Of a stretch of DNA of 37,955 bases, positions 16,527 to 26,477 are shown piece by piece. Each line of letters begins with the position of its first letter. Within the stretch, counting starts at the first letter, position 1. The translations under genes and the position numbers were made by a program. The stretch lies in the NCBI GenBank assembly GCA_016789865.1, contig JAEUPC010000083.1:1-37955 (forward strand). Direction: 5' to 3'. A model generated the notes under the pieces. That model did no database searches. It was given only the letters and a program-made list of their open reading frames with translations, and was not told the origin of the DNA. Source of the stretch: Rubrivivax sp. GTDB taxonomy: Bacteria > Pseudomonadota > Gammaproteobacteria > Burkholderiales > Burkholderiaceae_C.

Positions 16527-18047
16527 TCAGCCTTTCGCTTCCAGTCGGCGACGCAGCAGCTCGCCGGCCTGCGCCGGGTTGGCCTTGCCCTGGCTGGCCT
16601 TCATCACCTGGCCGACAAGTGCGTTGAAGGCCTTGTCCTTGCCGGCGCGGAATTCCTGCACCGACTTGGCATTCGCAGCGATCACCGCGTCGACCAGGGT
16701 TTCGAGGGCCGAGGTGTCGCTCATCTGGCGAACGCCCAGCTCGTCAATGCTTCGATCGATCGCGGCCAGCGAAGCGGCCTCGGCCGGCTCGTCTGCCGGA
16801 CCCACAAGCCCGACTTGGGCCCGCGCCCACAACGCATCGAACACCTGCCGCGCACCGTTGTGCGACACGGTGCCGTCGCCCACGCGGCGAATGAGCGCAG
16901 CCAGCGCCCCGGCAGGCACCGGCATGCGATCGATCTCGAGGCCCTCGGCGTTGAGCCGCTTGCTCACCTCGCCCATCAGCCAGTTGGCCGCCAGCTTGGG
17001 CTGCCCGCTGGCGCCGCGCACCGCCTCGTAGAAGCGGGCGAACGCCAGGCTCTGCGTCATCATTGCGGCGTCGTGGGCGGGCAGCCCGTCGTCGCGCTGG
17101 AAGCGCTCGGCCATCGCCGCGGGCAGTTCGGGCAGCTCGGCGCGAACCTTGGCCACCCACTCGGGCGCAATCACCAACGGCGGCAGGTCGGGGTCGGGGA
17201 AGTAGCGGTAGTCGTGCGCGTCTTCCTTGGTGCGCATGGCCCGCGTCTCGCCGGTGTCGGGGTTGAACAGCACGGTGGCCTGCTCGATGGCCAGGCCATC
17301 TTCCAGCCGCTCGATCTGCCACTGCACCTCGAAGTCGATGGCCTGCTGCAGGAAGCGGAAGCTGTTGAGGTTCTTGATCTCGCGCCGTGTGCCGAAGGGC
17401 TGGCCGGGCCGGCGCACGCTGACGTTGGCGTCGCAGCGGAAGCTGCCTTCCTGCATGTTGCCGTCGCAGATGCCCAGCCAGACGACGAGCGCGTGCAGGG
17501 CCTTGGCGTACTCCACCGCCTCGGCGCTGGAGCGCATGTCGGGTTCGGAGACGATCTCCAGCAGCGGCGTGCCGGCACGATTCAGGTCGATGCCGGTCAT
17601 GCCGTGGAAATCTTCGTGCAGGCTCTTGCCGGCGTCTTCTTCCAGGTGCGCGCGCGTCAGCCGCACGCTCCTCTTCGCGCCGCCGAGCACGAACTCGACG
17701 CTGCCTCCTTGCACCACCGGAATCTCGTACTGGCTGATCTGGTAGCCCTTGGGCAGGTCGGGGTAGAAGTAGTTCTTGCGCGCGAAGATCGACATCGGCG
17801 CCACCTTCGCGCCCACGGCCAGGCCGAAGCGGATGGCGCGCTCCACTGCGCCGCGGTTGAGCACCGGCAGCGTGCCCGGCAGCGCCAGGTCCACCGCGCA
17901 GGCCTGCGAATTGGGCTCGGCGCCGAAGGCGGTGGCCGCGCCGCTGAAGATCTTGCTTGCGGTGGACAGCTGGGCGTGCGTCTCCAGGCCGATCACCACC
18001 TCCCAGCCGCGCACGAGGGCCGGCGCGTGGGCCGGGGCACCGTTCAT
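16527..18047 (-). CDS. gatB: Asp-tRNA(Asn)/Glu-tRNA(Gln) amidotransferase subunit B
   Basis: GatB binds misacylated Glu-tRNA(Gln) or Asp-tRNA(Asn), activates the side-chain carboxylate with ATP and receives ammonia from GatA. The 506-residue protein starts [22 protein letters not shown], a strong GatB hallmark, continues with [24 protein letters not shown] and [11 protein letters not shown], and ends with the tRNA-binding YqeY-like tail ([25 protein letters not shown]). Its ATG overlaps the gatA stop (ATGA on the minus strand), giving translational coupling in the order gatC-gatA-gatB. Presence of the complete set implies that this organism makes Gln-tRNA, Asn-tRNA or both by the indirect route. 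Confidence 0.97.
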   Translation of the reverse strand: MNGAPAHAPALVRGWEVVIGLETHAQLSTASKIFSGAATAFGAEPNSQACAVDLALPGTLPVLNRGAVERAIRFGLAVGAKVAPMSIFARKNYFYPDLPKGYQISQYEIPVVQGGSVEFVLGGAKRSVRLTRAHLEEDAGKSLHEDFHGMTGIDLNRAGTPLLEIVSEPDMRSSAEAVEYAKALHALVVWLGICDGNMQEGSFRCDANVSVRRPGQPFGTRREIKNLNSFRFLQQAIDFEVQWQIERLEDGLAIEQATVLFNPDTGETRAMRTKEDAHDYRYFPDPDLPPLVIAPEWVAKVRAELPELPAAMAERFQRDDGLPAHDAAMMTQSLAFARFYEAVRGASGQPKLAANWLMGEVSKRLNAEGLEIDRMPVPAGALAALIRRVGDGTVSHNGARQVFDALWARAQVGLVGPADEPAEAASLAAIDRSIDELGVRQMSDTSALETLVDAVIAANAKSVQEFRAGKDKAFNALVGQVMKASQGKANPAQAGELLRRRLEAKG

Positions 18048-19575
18048 GCTGGGCTCCCCGGGGTCGACAAGTGCCAGTCGGTGGCCTGCTGCAGCGCGTG
18101 GGCGGTGTGCAGCAGCGTGCCTTCGGCGAAGTAGTTGCCGATCAGCTGCAGGCCCACCGGCATGCGGCCCTCGCCAAAGCCGGCCGGCACGCTCATGCCG
18201 GGCAGCCCGGCCAGGCTCGCCGGCAGCGTGAAGATGTCGGCCAGGTACGCCTTCACCGGGTCGTCGGCCTGCGCGCCGAGCCGCCACGCCACGGTAGGCG
18301 CCACGGGGCCTGCGATCACGTCGCACTGCTTGAAGCAGGCCTGGAAGTCGTCGGCGATCATGCGGCGCAGCTTCTGCGCCTGCAGGTAGTAGGCGTCGTA
18401 GTAGCCGTGTGAGAGGACGTAGGTGCCGATCATGATGCGGCGCTTGACCTCGGGGCCGAAGCCTTCGCTGCGGCTCTTGCGGTACATGTCCAGCAGGTCG
18501 CCATGCTGCGCGGCGCGGTGGCCGTAGCGCACGCCGTCGAAGCGGCCGAGGTTCGAGCTCGCCTCGGCCGGCGCAATGATGTAGTAGACCGGGATCGACA
18601 GTTCGGTGCGCGGCAGGCTCACCTCGACCAGCACGGCACCGAGCGTTTCGAGCTCGGCCAGTGCGCTACGCACCGCGCTGCCCACATCGGCGGCCAGCGC
18701 CGCGGGGAAGAACTCGCGCGGCAGGCCGATGCGCAGCCCGGCGAGCGGCCTGGTGCCGGTGGCGCCGGGGCGCGCGGCCAGCATCGCGGCATGCAGATCC
18801 ATCGGCGCGCGCTCGGCGCTTGTCGCGTCGCGTGCGTCGAACCCGCTCATCGCGGTGAGCAGCAGCGCGCAGTCTTCGGCCGTGCGCGCCAGCGGCCCGG
18901 CCTGGTCGAGGCTGGAGGCGAACGCCACCATGCCCCAGCGCGAACACAGGCCGTAGGTGGGCTTGATGCCTGTCACCCCGCAAAAGCTGGCGGGCTGGCG
19001 GATCGAGCCGCCGGTATCGGTGCCGGTGGCCGCCGGCACCAACCCCGCGGCCACCGCCGCGGCCGAGCCGCCTGACGAGCCGCCCGGCACGCGCGTGCGA
19101 TCCCAAGGGTTCAACACCGGCCCGAAGGCCGAGTTCTCGTTCGACGAGCCCATGGCGAACTCGTCGCAGTTGAGCTTGCCCAGCGTCACCATGCCCGCAC
19201 CGGGTGCGCCACCGGCGATGCCTGCGCCCAGGCGCGCCACCACGGTGGCGTCGAACGGGCTCCTGTAGCCGGCGAGCATCTTCGAGCCGGCCGTGCTCGG
19301 CAGGCCCGAACGTGCGTGGTCGGTGACGAAGATGTCCTTGTGCGCAACCGGCACGCCGGTGAGCGGACTGCCCTGGCCGCGGGCGATGCGCTGGTCGCAA
19401 GCGCGCGCCTCGGCCAATGCCGTTTCGGCGTTGACGCTGAGGAAGGCGCCCAGCGGACGGCCTTCGCCCTCGATGCGCGCCAGCGCGGCCAGTGTCAGCT
19501 CGACGCTGGAGACCTCGCGTGCGCGCAGCCGGCGCCCGAGCGCCGCGACGCTGCCCGTCAGCTTGTCGCCAGCCA

Positions 19576-19576
<1 letters not shown>
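18044..19576 (-). CDS. gatA: Asp-tRNA(Asn)/Glu-tRNA(Gln) amidotransferase subunit A (amidase)
   Basis: GatA hydrolyses glutamine and channels ammonia to GatB. The 510-residue protein carries the amidase-signature triad: Lys80 in [10 protein letters not shown], cis-Ser167 in [15 protein letters not shown] and nucleophile Ser191 in [14 protein letters not shown]. The assignments follow the usual 24-residue spacing between the two serines. The C-terminus ends with the family segment [17 protein letters not shown]...PVGLQLIG. The start ATG (19574-19576) shares one base with the gatC stop (TGATG), and the stop overlaps gatB, so all three genes are tightly coupled. Confidence 0.97.
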
Positions 19577-21194
<1,618 letters not shown>

Positions 21195-21304
21195 GCGGCC
21201 GGGCGCGGCCCCAGCGGCTTCCACCCCGTCCAGGCAGGCATCGAGGCCACGGGCCGCGAGTGACCGGTCGGCACTGAACCAACTCTGTCGCGACGCCACC
21301 GCCC

Positions 21305-22243
21305 ATGCCGCTGGGGACGCTCGAACGCACCCCGCCGCCGTTCTTCCGCCAGGGGCCCTCGGCGGCCACGCGGCTGGCGTTCTTCGCCGCGCTGGCGCTG
21401 TTCCTGATGGTGGCCGACGCGCGCTTCACGGTCGTGGCGCCGCTGCGCCAGGTGCTGGCCGCGGTGCTGTACCCGCTGCAAAGCGTGGCCGGCTGGCCGT
21501 TGCAGTGGGCACGCGGGGCCACCGGCTACTTCGAGGGCCTGGCCAGTGCGCAGGAGGCGGCGCGCGCCGCGCGTGAGGCGCTGGCGCGCCAGCGGCAGGC
21601 GGCGCAACGCGCCGAGCAGCTGGAGCGCGACAACGCCGGCCTGCGCGGCCTGCTCGACCTGCGGCCCCGGGTGGCCGCACGTCCGCTGGCCGCCGAGGTG
21701 CTGTACGAAGCGGCTGATCCCTACTCGCACAAGTGGGTCATCAACCGCGGGCGCGGGGACGGCGTGGTGCCCGGCTCGCCGGTCATCAACCCCGAAGGCG
21801 TGCTCGGCCAGGTGACGCGGGTGTACGGGCAGGTCTCGGAGGTGACGCTGCTGTCGGACAAGGACGCGGCGATCCCGGTGATGAACACGCGCACCGGCCA
21901 GCGCGCGGCCGCCTTCGGGGGCGCGGGCGGCGGGCTGATGGAGCTGCGCTTCACGTCGGCCGCCGCCGATGTGCGCGCGGGCGACCAGCTCGTCACCAGT
22001 GGCCTGGACGGTGTCTACCCCGCCGGGGTGCCGGTGGCCGCGGTGGAAGCGGTGGATCGCCGCGCCGAGACGGGGTTCGCCCGCGTGACACTGCGGCCCA
22101 GCGCGGCGCCGGCCGGCGTGCGTTTCGTGCTGGTGCTCGAACCGGTGGGTGCGCAACTGCCGCCGCGCCCGCCACCACCGCCGGCTCCCGCGGCGCGCGA
22201 GCGCGGCAGTGCCAAGCCGGCGGCGAAGAAGGCGAGTTCATGA
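21305..22243 (+). CDS. mreC: Rod-shape-determining protein MreC
   Basis: MreC is a bitopic inner-membrane protein whose periplasmic domain activates PBP2. The 312-residue protein has a short cytosolic N-terminus with FFRQGPSAATRL, one membrane helix (about 22-40, LAFFAALALFLMVADARF), a coiled coil (about 75-118, AQEAARAAREALARQRQAAQRAEQLERDNAGLRGLL) and the beta-rich MreC domain (about 130-270, with KWVINRGRGDGVVPGSPVINPEGVLGQV and VRAGDQLVTSGLDGVYPAGVPV). A Pro/Ala-rich tail of about 30 residues follows. Its TGA stop overlaps an ATG of the small ORF (ATGA at 22240-22243). There are 110 nt between mreB and mreC. Confidence 0.95.
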   Translation: MPLGTLERTPPPFFRQGPSAATRLAFFAALALFLMVADARFTVVAPLRQVLAAVLYPLQSVAGWPLQWARGATGYFEGLASAQEAARAAREALARQRQAAQRAEQLERDNAGLRGLLDLRPRVAARPLAAEVLYEAADPYSHKWVINRGRGDGVVPGSPVINPEGVLGQVTRVYGQVSEVTLLSDKDAAIPVMNTRTGQRAAAFGGAGGGLMELRFTSAAADVRAGDQLVTSGLDGVYPAGVPVAAVEAVDRRAETGFARVTLRPSAAPAGVRFVLVLEPVGAQLPPRPPPPPAPAARERGSAKPAAKKASS

Positions 22244-22422
22244 GCGGCGCGATGCGGCCCCGGTGGGATGCCGGCGCGCTTCGCCGCAGCGCGGGGGCAT
22301 GCCTGGAGCGGGCCGCGCAGGCGCGCAAGCGGGCGAAAGCAGGTACCGCATCGAGCCGCGGGTCTGTTGCGCTGATCGGCAACCGCGTCGCGCCATCGCC
22401 CGCTGCCGGAGGCCGCGCATGA
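22240..22422 (+). CDS. 60-codon ORF coupled by ATGA overlaps to mreC and mreD
   Basis: Between mreC and mreD is a 176-nt stretch that is exactly spanned by one open frame. Its ATG (22240-22242) overlaps the mreC TGA, and its TGA (22420-22422) overlaps the mreD ATG (22419-22421). The product would be 60 residues, MSGAMRPRWDAGALRRS to AGGRA, very basic (Arg/Lys-rich), Ala-rich, with one Cys, no membrane helix and no known family. ATGA overlaps at both ends are the classic arrangement for translational coupling and would carry ribosomes from mreC to mreD. It may encode a real small protein or only a translated spacer. The composition is typical of GC-rich shadow frames, so coding is not certain. 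Confidence 0.45.
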   Translation: MSGAMRPRWDAGALRRSAGACLERAAQARKRAKAGTASSRGSVALIGNRVAPSPAAGGRA

Positions 22423-22940
22423 TCCTGCCGCGCGCGAGCGACCAGCTGCTGCTGCCGGCACGCCCGGCGTTCATCACGCTCACGCTGGCCGGCGCCTTTG
22501 CGCTCAACCTGCTGCCGTTCGGGCGCCAGCCTGCGGTGCCCGACTGGCTGGCCGTCGCGCTCGTCTTCTGGGGGGTGCATCAACCGCGTCGCGTGGGCAT
22601 CGGCTGGGCCTTCGCCTTCGGGCTGCTGATGGACGTGCACCAGGGGGCGCTGCTCGGGCAGCACGCGCTGGCCTACGCGCTGCTCAGCTTCGCGGCGATC
22701 TCCGTCCACCGCCGGCTGCTGTGGTTCGGCATCGGTGGCCAGGCCGCACAGTTGGTGCCGCTGTTCCTGGCCGCGCATGGCGTGCAACTGCTGGTGCGGC
22801 TGGTCGCCGGCGACGGTTTCCCGGGCTGGCCGCTGCTGCTGGCCCCGTTGCTGGAGGCGGCGGTGTGGCCGCTGGCCACCTGGCTGCTGCTGGCGCCGCA
22901 GCGCCGCGCGCCGGACCCCGACGAGAATCGACCGCTATGA
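22419..22940 (+). CDS. mreD: Rod-shape-determining membrane protein MreD
   Basis: MreD is a small polytopic inner-membrane protein of the elongasome. The 173-residue product has the expected size and five to six hydrophobic stretches: about 18-36 (FITLTLAGAFALNLLPFG), 43-55, 62-72 (GWAFAFGLLMD), 80-95, 105-125 and 135-160. The VPDWLAVALVFWGVHQPRRVGIGWAFAFGLLMDVHQGALLGQHALAY block is the most conserved part of the family. The ATG at 22419 is chosen because it gives the usual N-terminus and overlaps the stop of the preceding small ORF; GGAGG at 22408-22412 is a good RBS just upstream. Confidence 0.92.
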   Translation: MILPRASDQLLLPARPAFITLTLAGAFALNLLPFGRQPAVPDWLAVALVFWGVHQPRRVGIGWAFAFGLLMDVHQGALLGQHALAYALLSFAAISVHRRLLWFGIGGQAAQLVPLFLAAHGVQLLVRLVAGDGFPGWPLLLAPLLEAAVWPLATWLLLAPQRRAPDPDENRPL

Positions 22941-22959
22941 CGCCCCCCCCGAAGCGCCT

Positions 22960-22974
22960 GCGGCGCCTCCCCCG
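22960..22974 (+). repeat. Shared 15-bp motif, first copy (mreD-mrdA gap)
   Basis: GCGGCGCCTCCCCCG at 22960-22974 recurs in inverted orientation at 37800-37814, again in an intergenic gap. Both sit beside C- or G-runs (CCCCCCCC at 22943-22950; CCCCCC at 37792-37797). The surrounding 178-nt gap 22941-23118 shows no gene. It may be part of a dispersed intergenic repeat. Confidence 0.4.
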
Positions 22975-23118
22975 TGGCTGCTCAGCGGCCACTGCGCGGC
23001 CTTGGGGCACGGCCAGCGGCCCGGCAGAGCCGGACCCGCGGCGGTCGCCTGGCTGCGGCAGTGGCACTGGACGCCCGGTGGCGCATCTGTAGTCGGCTGG
23101 CGGCTGAAATTAGCCAAT

Positions 23119-25257
23119 ATGCCACCCGCCCTGCCGTCGCTGCCTTGGCTCAACATGCGCCGCCGCACCCAGCGGCAGGCCGAGCTGCGCAACCTGGAGC
23201 GCGAGCTCACGCGCTTCCATGGCCGATTGCTGGCCGCGGCGATTCTCGTGCTGCTGGGCTTCGGGCTGCTGGCCGCGCGGCTGGTGCAGCTGCAGGTGGT
23301 GCGGCACGAACACCTGGCGCTGCAGGCCGAGGCCAACCGCACGGCGGTGGTGCCGATCGTGCCCAACCGCGGGCTGATCGTCGACCGCCACGGCGTCGTG
23401 CTGGCGACCAACTATTCGGCCTACACGCTGGAGATCACCCCCAGCCGGGTCGAAGGCGGACCGGCCGGGATGGACGCGCTGATCGAGCGCCTGGCGGAGT
23501 TCGTCGACATCCAGCCGCGCGACCGCCGCCGCTTCAAGCGGCTGCTGGAAGACAGCAAGGGCTTCGAGTCGCTGCCGCTGCGCACGCGCCTGGCCGACGA
23601 CGAGGTGGCGCGTTTCATGGCCCAGCGCTTCCGCTTTCCGGGCGCGGAGGTGAAGGCGCGGCTGTTCCGCCAGTACCCGCTGGGCGAGACGGCCAGCCAT
23701 CTGCTGGGCTACATCGGCCGCATCAGCCAGGCCGACAAGCGTGCCATCGAATCGTGGGACGAGGAGCGCCAGGCCAACTACAAGGGCACCGATTCGATCG
23801 GCAAGCTGGGCCTGGAACAAAGCTACGAGGCCGAGCTGCACGGCACCACCGGCGCCGAACAGATCGAGACCAGCGCCGGGGGCAAGGCGGTGCGGCGGCT
23901 GGCCAGCCACCTGCCCACGCCCGGCGACCAGCTGTGGCTGGCGGTGGACATCCGGCTGCAGGCGCTGATCGAAGAGATGTTCGGCGAACGCCGCGGCGCG
24001 CTGGTGGCCATCGACCCGCGAACCGGCGAAGTGCTGGCCTTCGTGAGCAAGCCGACCTTCGACCCCAACCTGTTCGTCGAGGGCATCGACGCCGACAGCT
24101 GGCGCGATCTCAACGACAGCGTCGACAGGCCGCTGCTGAACCGCGCGCTGCGCGGCACCTATCCGCCAGGGTCGACCTTCAAGCCGTTCCTGGCGATGGC
24201 CGCACTGACCAGCGGCAAGCGCGCTCCGGGCACGGTCATCCACGACGGCGGCACGTTCCAGTTCGGCAACCACACCTTCCGCAGCCACGGTGATGCGGGC
24301 CTGGGGCCGGTGGACATGGTGCGTTCGATCGTCAAGAGCAGCAACGTCTACTACTACTCGCTGGCCAACGAGCTGGGTGTGGACCTCATGCACGAGCTGC
24401 TCGCGCCCTACGGCTTCGGCCAGCGCACCGGCATCGACCTGGAAGGCGAGGTCTCGGGCGTGCTGCCTTCCACCGAGTGGAAGCAGCGCTACTACAAGAA
24501 ACCCGAGCAGCAGCGCTGGTACGCGGGCGAGACCATCTCGCTGGGCATCGGCCAGGGCTACAACAGCTTCACGATCCTGCAGCTGGCGCAGGCCACCGCC
24601 ACGCTGGTCTCGGGCGGCAAGCGACAGCCGCCGCGGCTGGTGCGCGAGATCGAGGACGTCATCACGCGCGAGCGCCGCCGGCCCGAGGCCGAGCCGGTGG
24701 AGCCACTGGCGCTGGACGCGGCGCATGTCGACCTCGTCCTGCGCGCCATGCACGGCGTGACGCAGGAGGGCACCTCGACGCGGGTGTTCGCCGGCGCGCC
24801 CTACAAGAGCCTGGGCAAGACCGGCACCGCGCAGGCCGTGGGCATCAAGCAGAACGAGAAGTACAACGCCGCCAAACTGGAAGAGCACCAGCGCGACCAT
24901 TCGCTGTACATCGCCGCGGCGCCGCTGGAGGCGCCCACCGTGGCGCTGGCGGTAGTCGTCGAGAACGCCGGGTTCGGCTCGGAGGCCGCCGCGCCGATCG
25001 CGCGGCGGGTGTTCGACTACCTGTTGCTGGGCCAGGCACCCAGCGCCGAAGACCTGGCTCTCACGCGCCAGGGCCGCAGCGCCGCGCCGGTGGGGGTACC
25101 GCGCCGCGCCGCCGAGTTGCCGCTGCCGGGGGTGCCGGGGCCGGCGGCGGCGCTGGGCCAGCCCTTGCGGGCGGCGGCCCAGGCGGCGCGGGCCTTGGCA
25201 GCCGCAGCACCGACCGCGGCGCCGCGCGCGGGGCACGTGACGCCCGAGGTCCACTGA
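23119..25257 (+). CDS. mrdA: Penicillin-binding protein 2 (elongasome transpeptidase)
   Basis: PBP2 cross-links peptidoglycan during cell elongation in complex with RodA. The 712-residue protein has one membrane anchor (about 38-58, LLAAAILVLLGFGLLAARLVQL), a pedestal domain with the family motif RGLIVDRHGVVLATN, and the transpeptidase domain: nucleophile Ser352 in PGSTFKPF, SSN at 407-409 and KTG at 567-569. It is about 80 residues longer than E. coli PBP2, mainly because of a Pro/Ala-rich C-terminal tail (after VFDYLLLGQ). Two in-frame ATGs, 23119 and 23155, are possible; neither has a good RBS. rodA follows after 5 nt. Confidence 0.96.
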   Translation: MPPALPSLPWLNMRRRTQRQAELRNLERELTRFHGRLLAAAILVLLGFGLLAARLVQLQVVRHEHLALQAEANRTAVVPIVPNRGLIVDRHGVVLATNYSAYTLEITPSRVEGGPAGMDALIERLAEFVDIQPRDRRRFKRLLEDSKGFESLPLRTRLADDEVARFMAQRFRFPGAEVKARLFRQYPLGETASHLLGYIGRISQADKRAIESWDEERQANYKGTDSIGKLGLEQSYEAELHGTTGAEQIETSAGGKAVRRLASHLPTPGDQLWLAVDIRLQALIEEMFGERRGALVAIDPRTGEVLAFVSKPTFDPNLFVEGIDADSWRDLNDSVDRPLLNRALRGTYPPGSTFKPFLAMAALTSGKRAPGTVIHDGGTFQFGNHTFRSHGDAGLGPVDMVRSIVKSSNVYYYSLANELGVDLMHELLAPYGFGQRTGIDLEGEVSGVLPSTEWKQRYYKKPEQQRWYAGETISLGIGQGYNSFTILQLAQATATLVSGGKRQPPRLVREIEDVITRERRRPEAEPVEPLALDAAHVDLVLRAMHGVTQEGTSTRVFAGAPYKSLGKTGTAQAVGIKQNEKYNAAKLEEHQRDHSLYIAAAPLEAPTVALAVVVENAGFGSEAAAPIARRVFDYLLLGQAPSAEDLALTRQGRSAAPVGVPRRAAELPLPGVPGPAAALGQPLRAAAQAARALAAAAPTAAPRAGHVTPEVH

Positions 25258-25262
25258 CCGCC

Positions 25263-26417
25263 ATGACCACCATCTTCGTGCAGCCCTCGCCCTGGCAGCG
25301 CGCGCGCGCGGTGCTGATCGGGTTCGATGCCACGCTGCTGCTGGCGATGGGCGTGCTGGCCGCGCTGGGCCTGGCGGCCATGTACTCGGCCGGCTACGAC
25401 CACGGCACACGATTCGTCGATCACGGCCGCAACATGCTGCTGGCGTTGGCCGTGGTGTTCGTGGTGGCGCAGGTGCCGCCGCACAAGATGGAACGCCTGG
25501 CGGTGCCGCTGTACACGCTGGGCCTGGCGCTGCTGGTCGCGGTGGCGCTGTTCGGCATCACCCGCAAGGGCGCCACACGCTGGCTGAACGTGGGCATCGT
25601 GCTCCAGCCTTCGGAGGTCATGAAGATCGCCATGCCGCTGATGCTGGCGTGGTGGTTCCAGAAGCGCGAGGGCCACCTGCGCGCCGGCGACTTCGCGGTG
25701 GCCGCTGCGCTGCTGGTACTGCCGGTGGTGCTGGTGGCCAGGCAGCCCGACCTGGGCACCGCGCTGCTGGTGCTGGCCGCGGGCCTGTACGTGATCTTCT
25801 TCGCCGGCCTGTCGTGGAAGATCGTCGCGCCGCTGGGCGTGGCCGCCGCGGCCGGCATCGTGACGCTGGTGGTAGCGCAAGACGCGCTGTGCGACGGCAG
25901 CGTGCGCTGGCCGCTCTTGCGCGAGTACCAGCAGAACCGCGTGTGCACGCTGCTGGACCCCGCGCGCGACCCGCTGGGCAAGGGCTTCCACATCCTGCAG
26001 GGCATGATCGCCATCGGCTCGGGCGGCCTTGCCGGCAAGGGCTTCATGCAGGGCACGCAGACGCACCTGGAGTTCATTCCCGAGCGCACCACCGACTTCA
26101 TCTTCGCCGCGTTCTGCGAGGAGTTCGGCTTCGTCGGCGTGGCCATCCTGCTGGGGGCCTTCACGGGGCTGATCCTGCGCGGCCTGGTCATCGCTGCCGA
26201 GGCGCCGACGGCCTTCGCGCGGCTGCTGGCCGGCGCGGTGACGATGGGCATCTTCACCTACGCCTTCGTCAACATGGGCATGGTCAGCGGCATCCTGCCG
26301 GTGGTGGGCGTGCCGTTGCCGTTCGTCAGCTACGGCGGCACGGCGATGGTCACGCTGGGGCTGGGCATCGGCATCCTGATGTCGGTGGCGCGCAGCCGCC
26401 AGCTGATGCGCTCATGA
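25263..26417 (+). CDS. rodA: Rod-shape peptidoglycan glycosyltransferase RodA
   Basis: RodA is the SEDS-family polymerase that extends glycan strands together with PBP2. The 384-residue protein has about ten membrane helices. SEDS hallmarks are GATRWLNVGIVLQPSEVMKIAMPL, RQPDLGTALLV (with the catalytic-loop region), GKGFMQGTQTHLEFIPERTTDFIFAAFCEEFGFVG and the final PFVSYGGTAMVTLGLGIGILMS. The ATG at 25263 follows the mrdA stop by five nucleotides, so the two subunits of this enzyme pair are very tightly linked. It is the last gene of the shape cluster and is convergent with the histidine kinase gene. Confidence 0.97.
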   Translation: MTTIFVQPSPWQRARAVLIGFDATLLLAMGVLAALGLAAMYSAGYDHGTRFVDHGRNMLLALAVVFVVAQVPPHKMERLAVPLYTLGLALLVAVALFGITRKGATRWLNVGIVLQPSEVMKIAMPLMLAWWFQKREGHLRAGDFAVAAALLVLPVVLVARQPDLGTALLVLAAGLYVIFFAGLSWKIVAPLGVAAAAGIVTLVVAQDALCDGSVRWPLLREYQQNRVCTLLDPARDPLGKGFHILQGMIAIGSGGLAGKGFMQGTQTHLEFIPERTTDFIFAAFCEEFGFVGVAILLGAFTGLILRGLVIAAEAPTAFARLLAGAVTMGIFTYAFVNMGMVSGILPVVGVPLPFVSYGGTAMVTLGLGIGILMSVARSRQLMRS

Positions 26418-26477
26418 GGTCCCGGGAGCGGGGCGGGCCCCGGCGGGATCGGCGCTTGGGCGACGCTTGGGTGACGC

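Noticed and set aside
23110-25410. 766-codon minus-strand frame opposite mrdA
   Set aside because: Antisense to PBP2, which has all catalytic motifs; the reverse product is Arg/His/Gln-rich without any domain.
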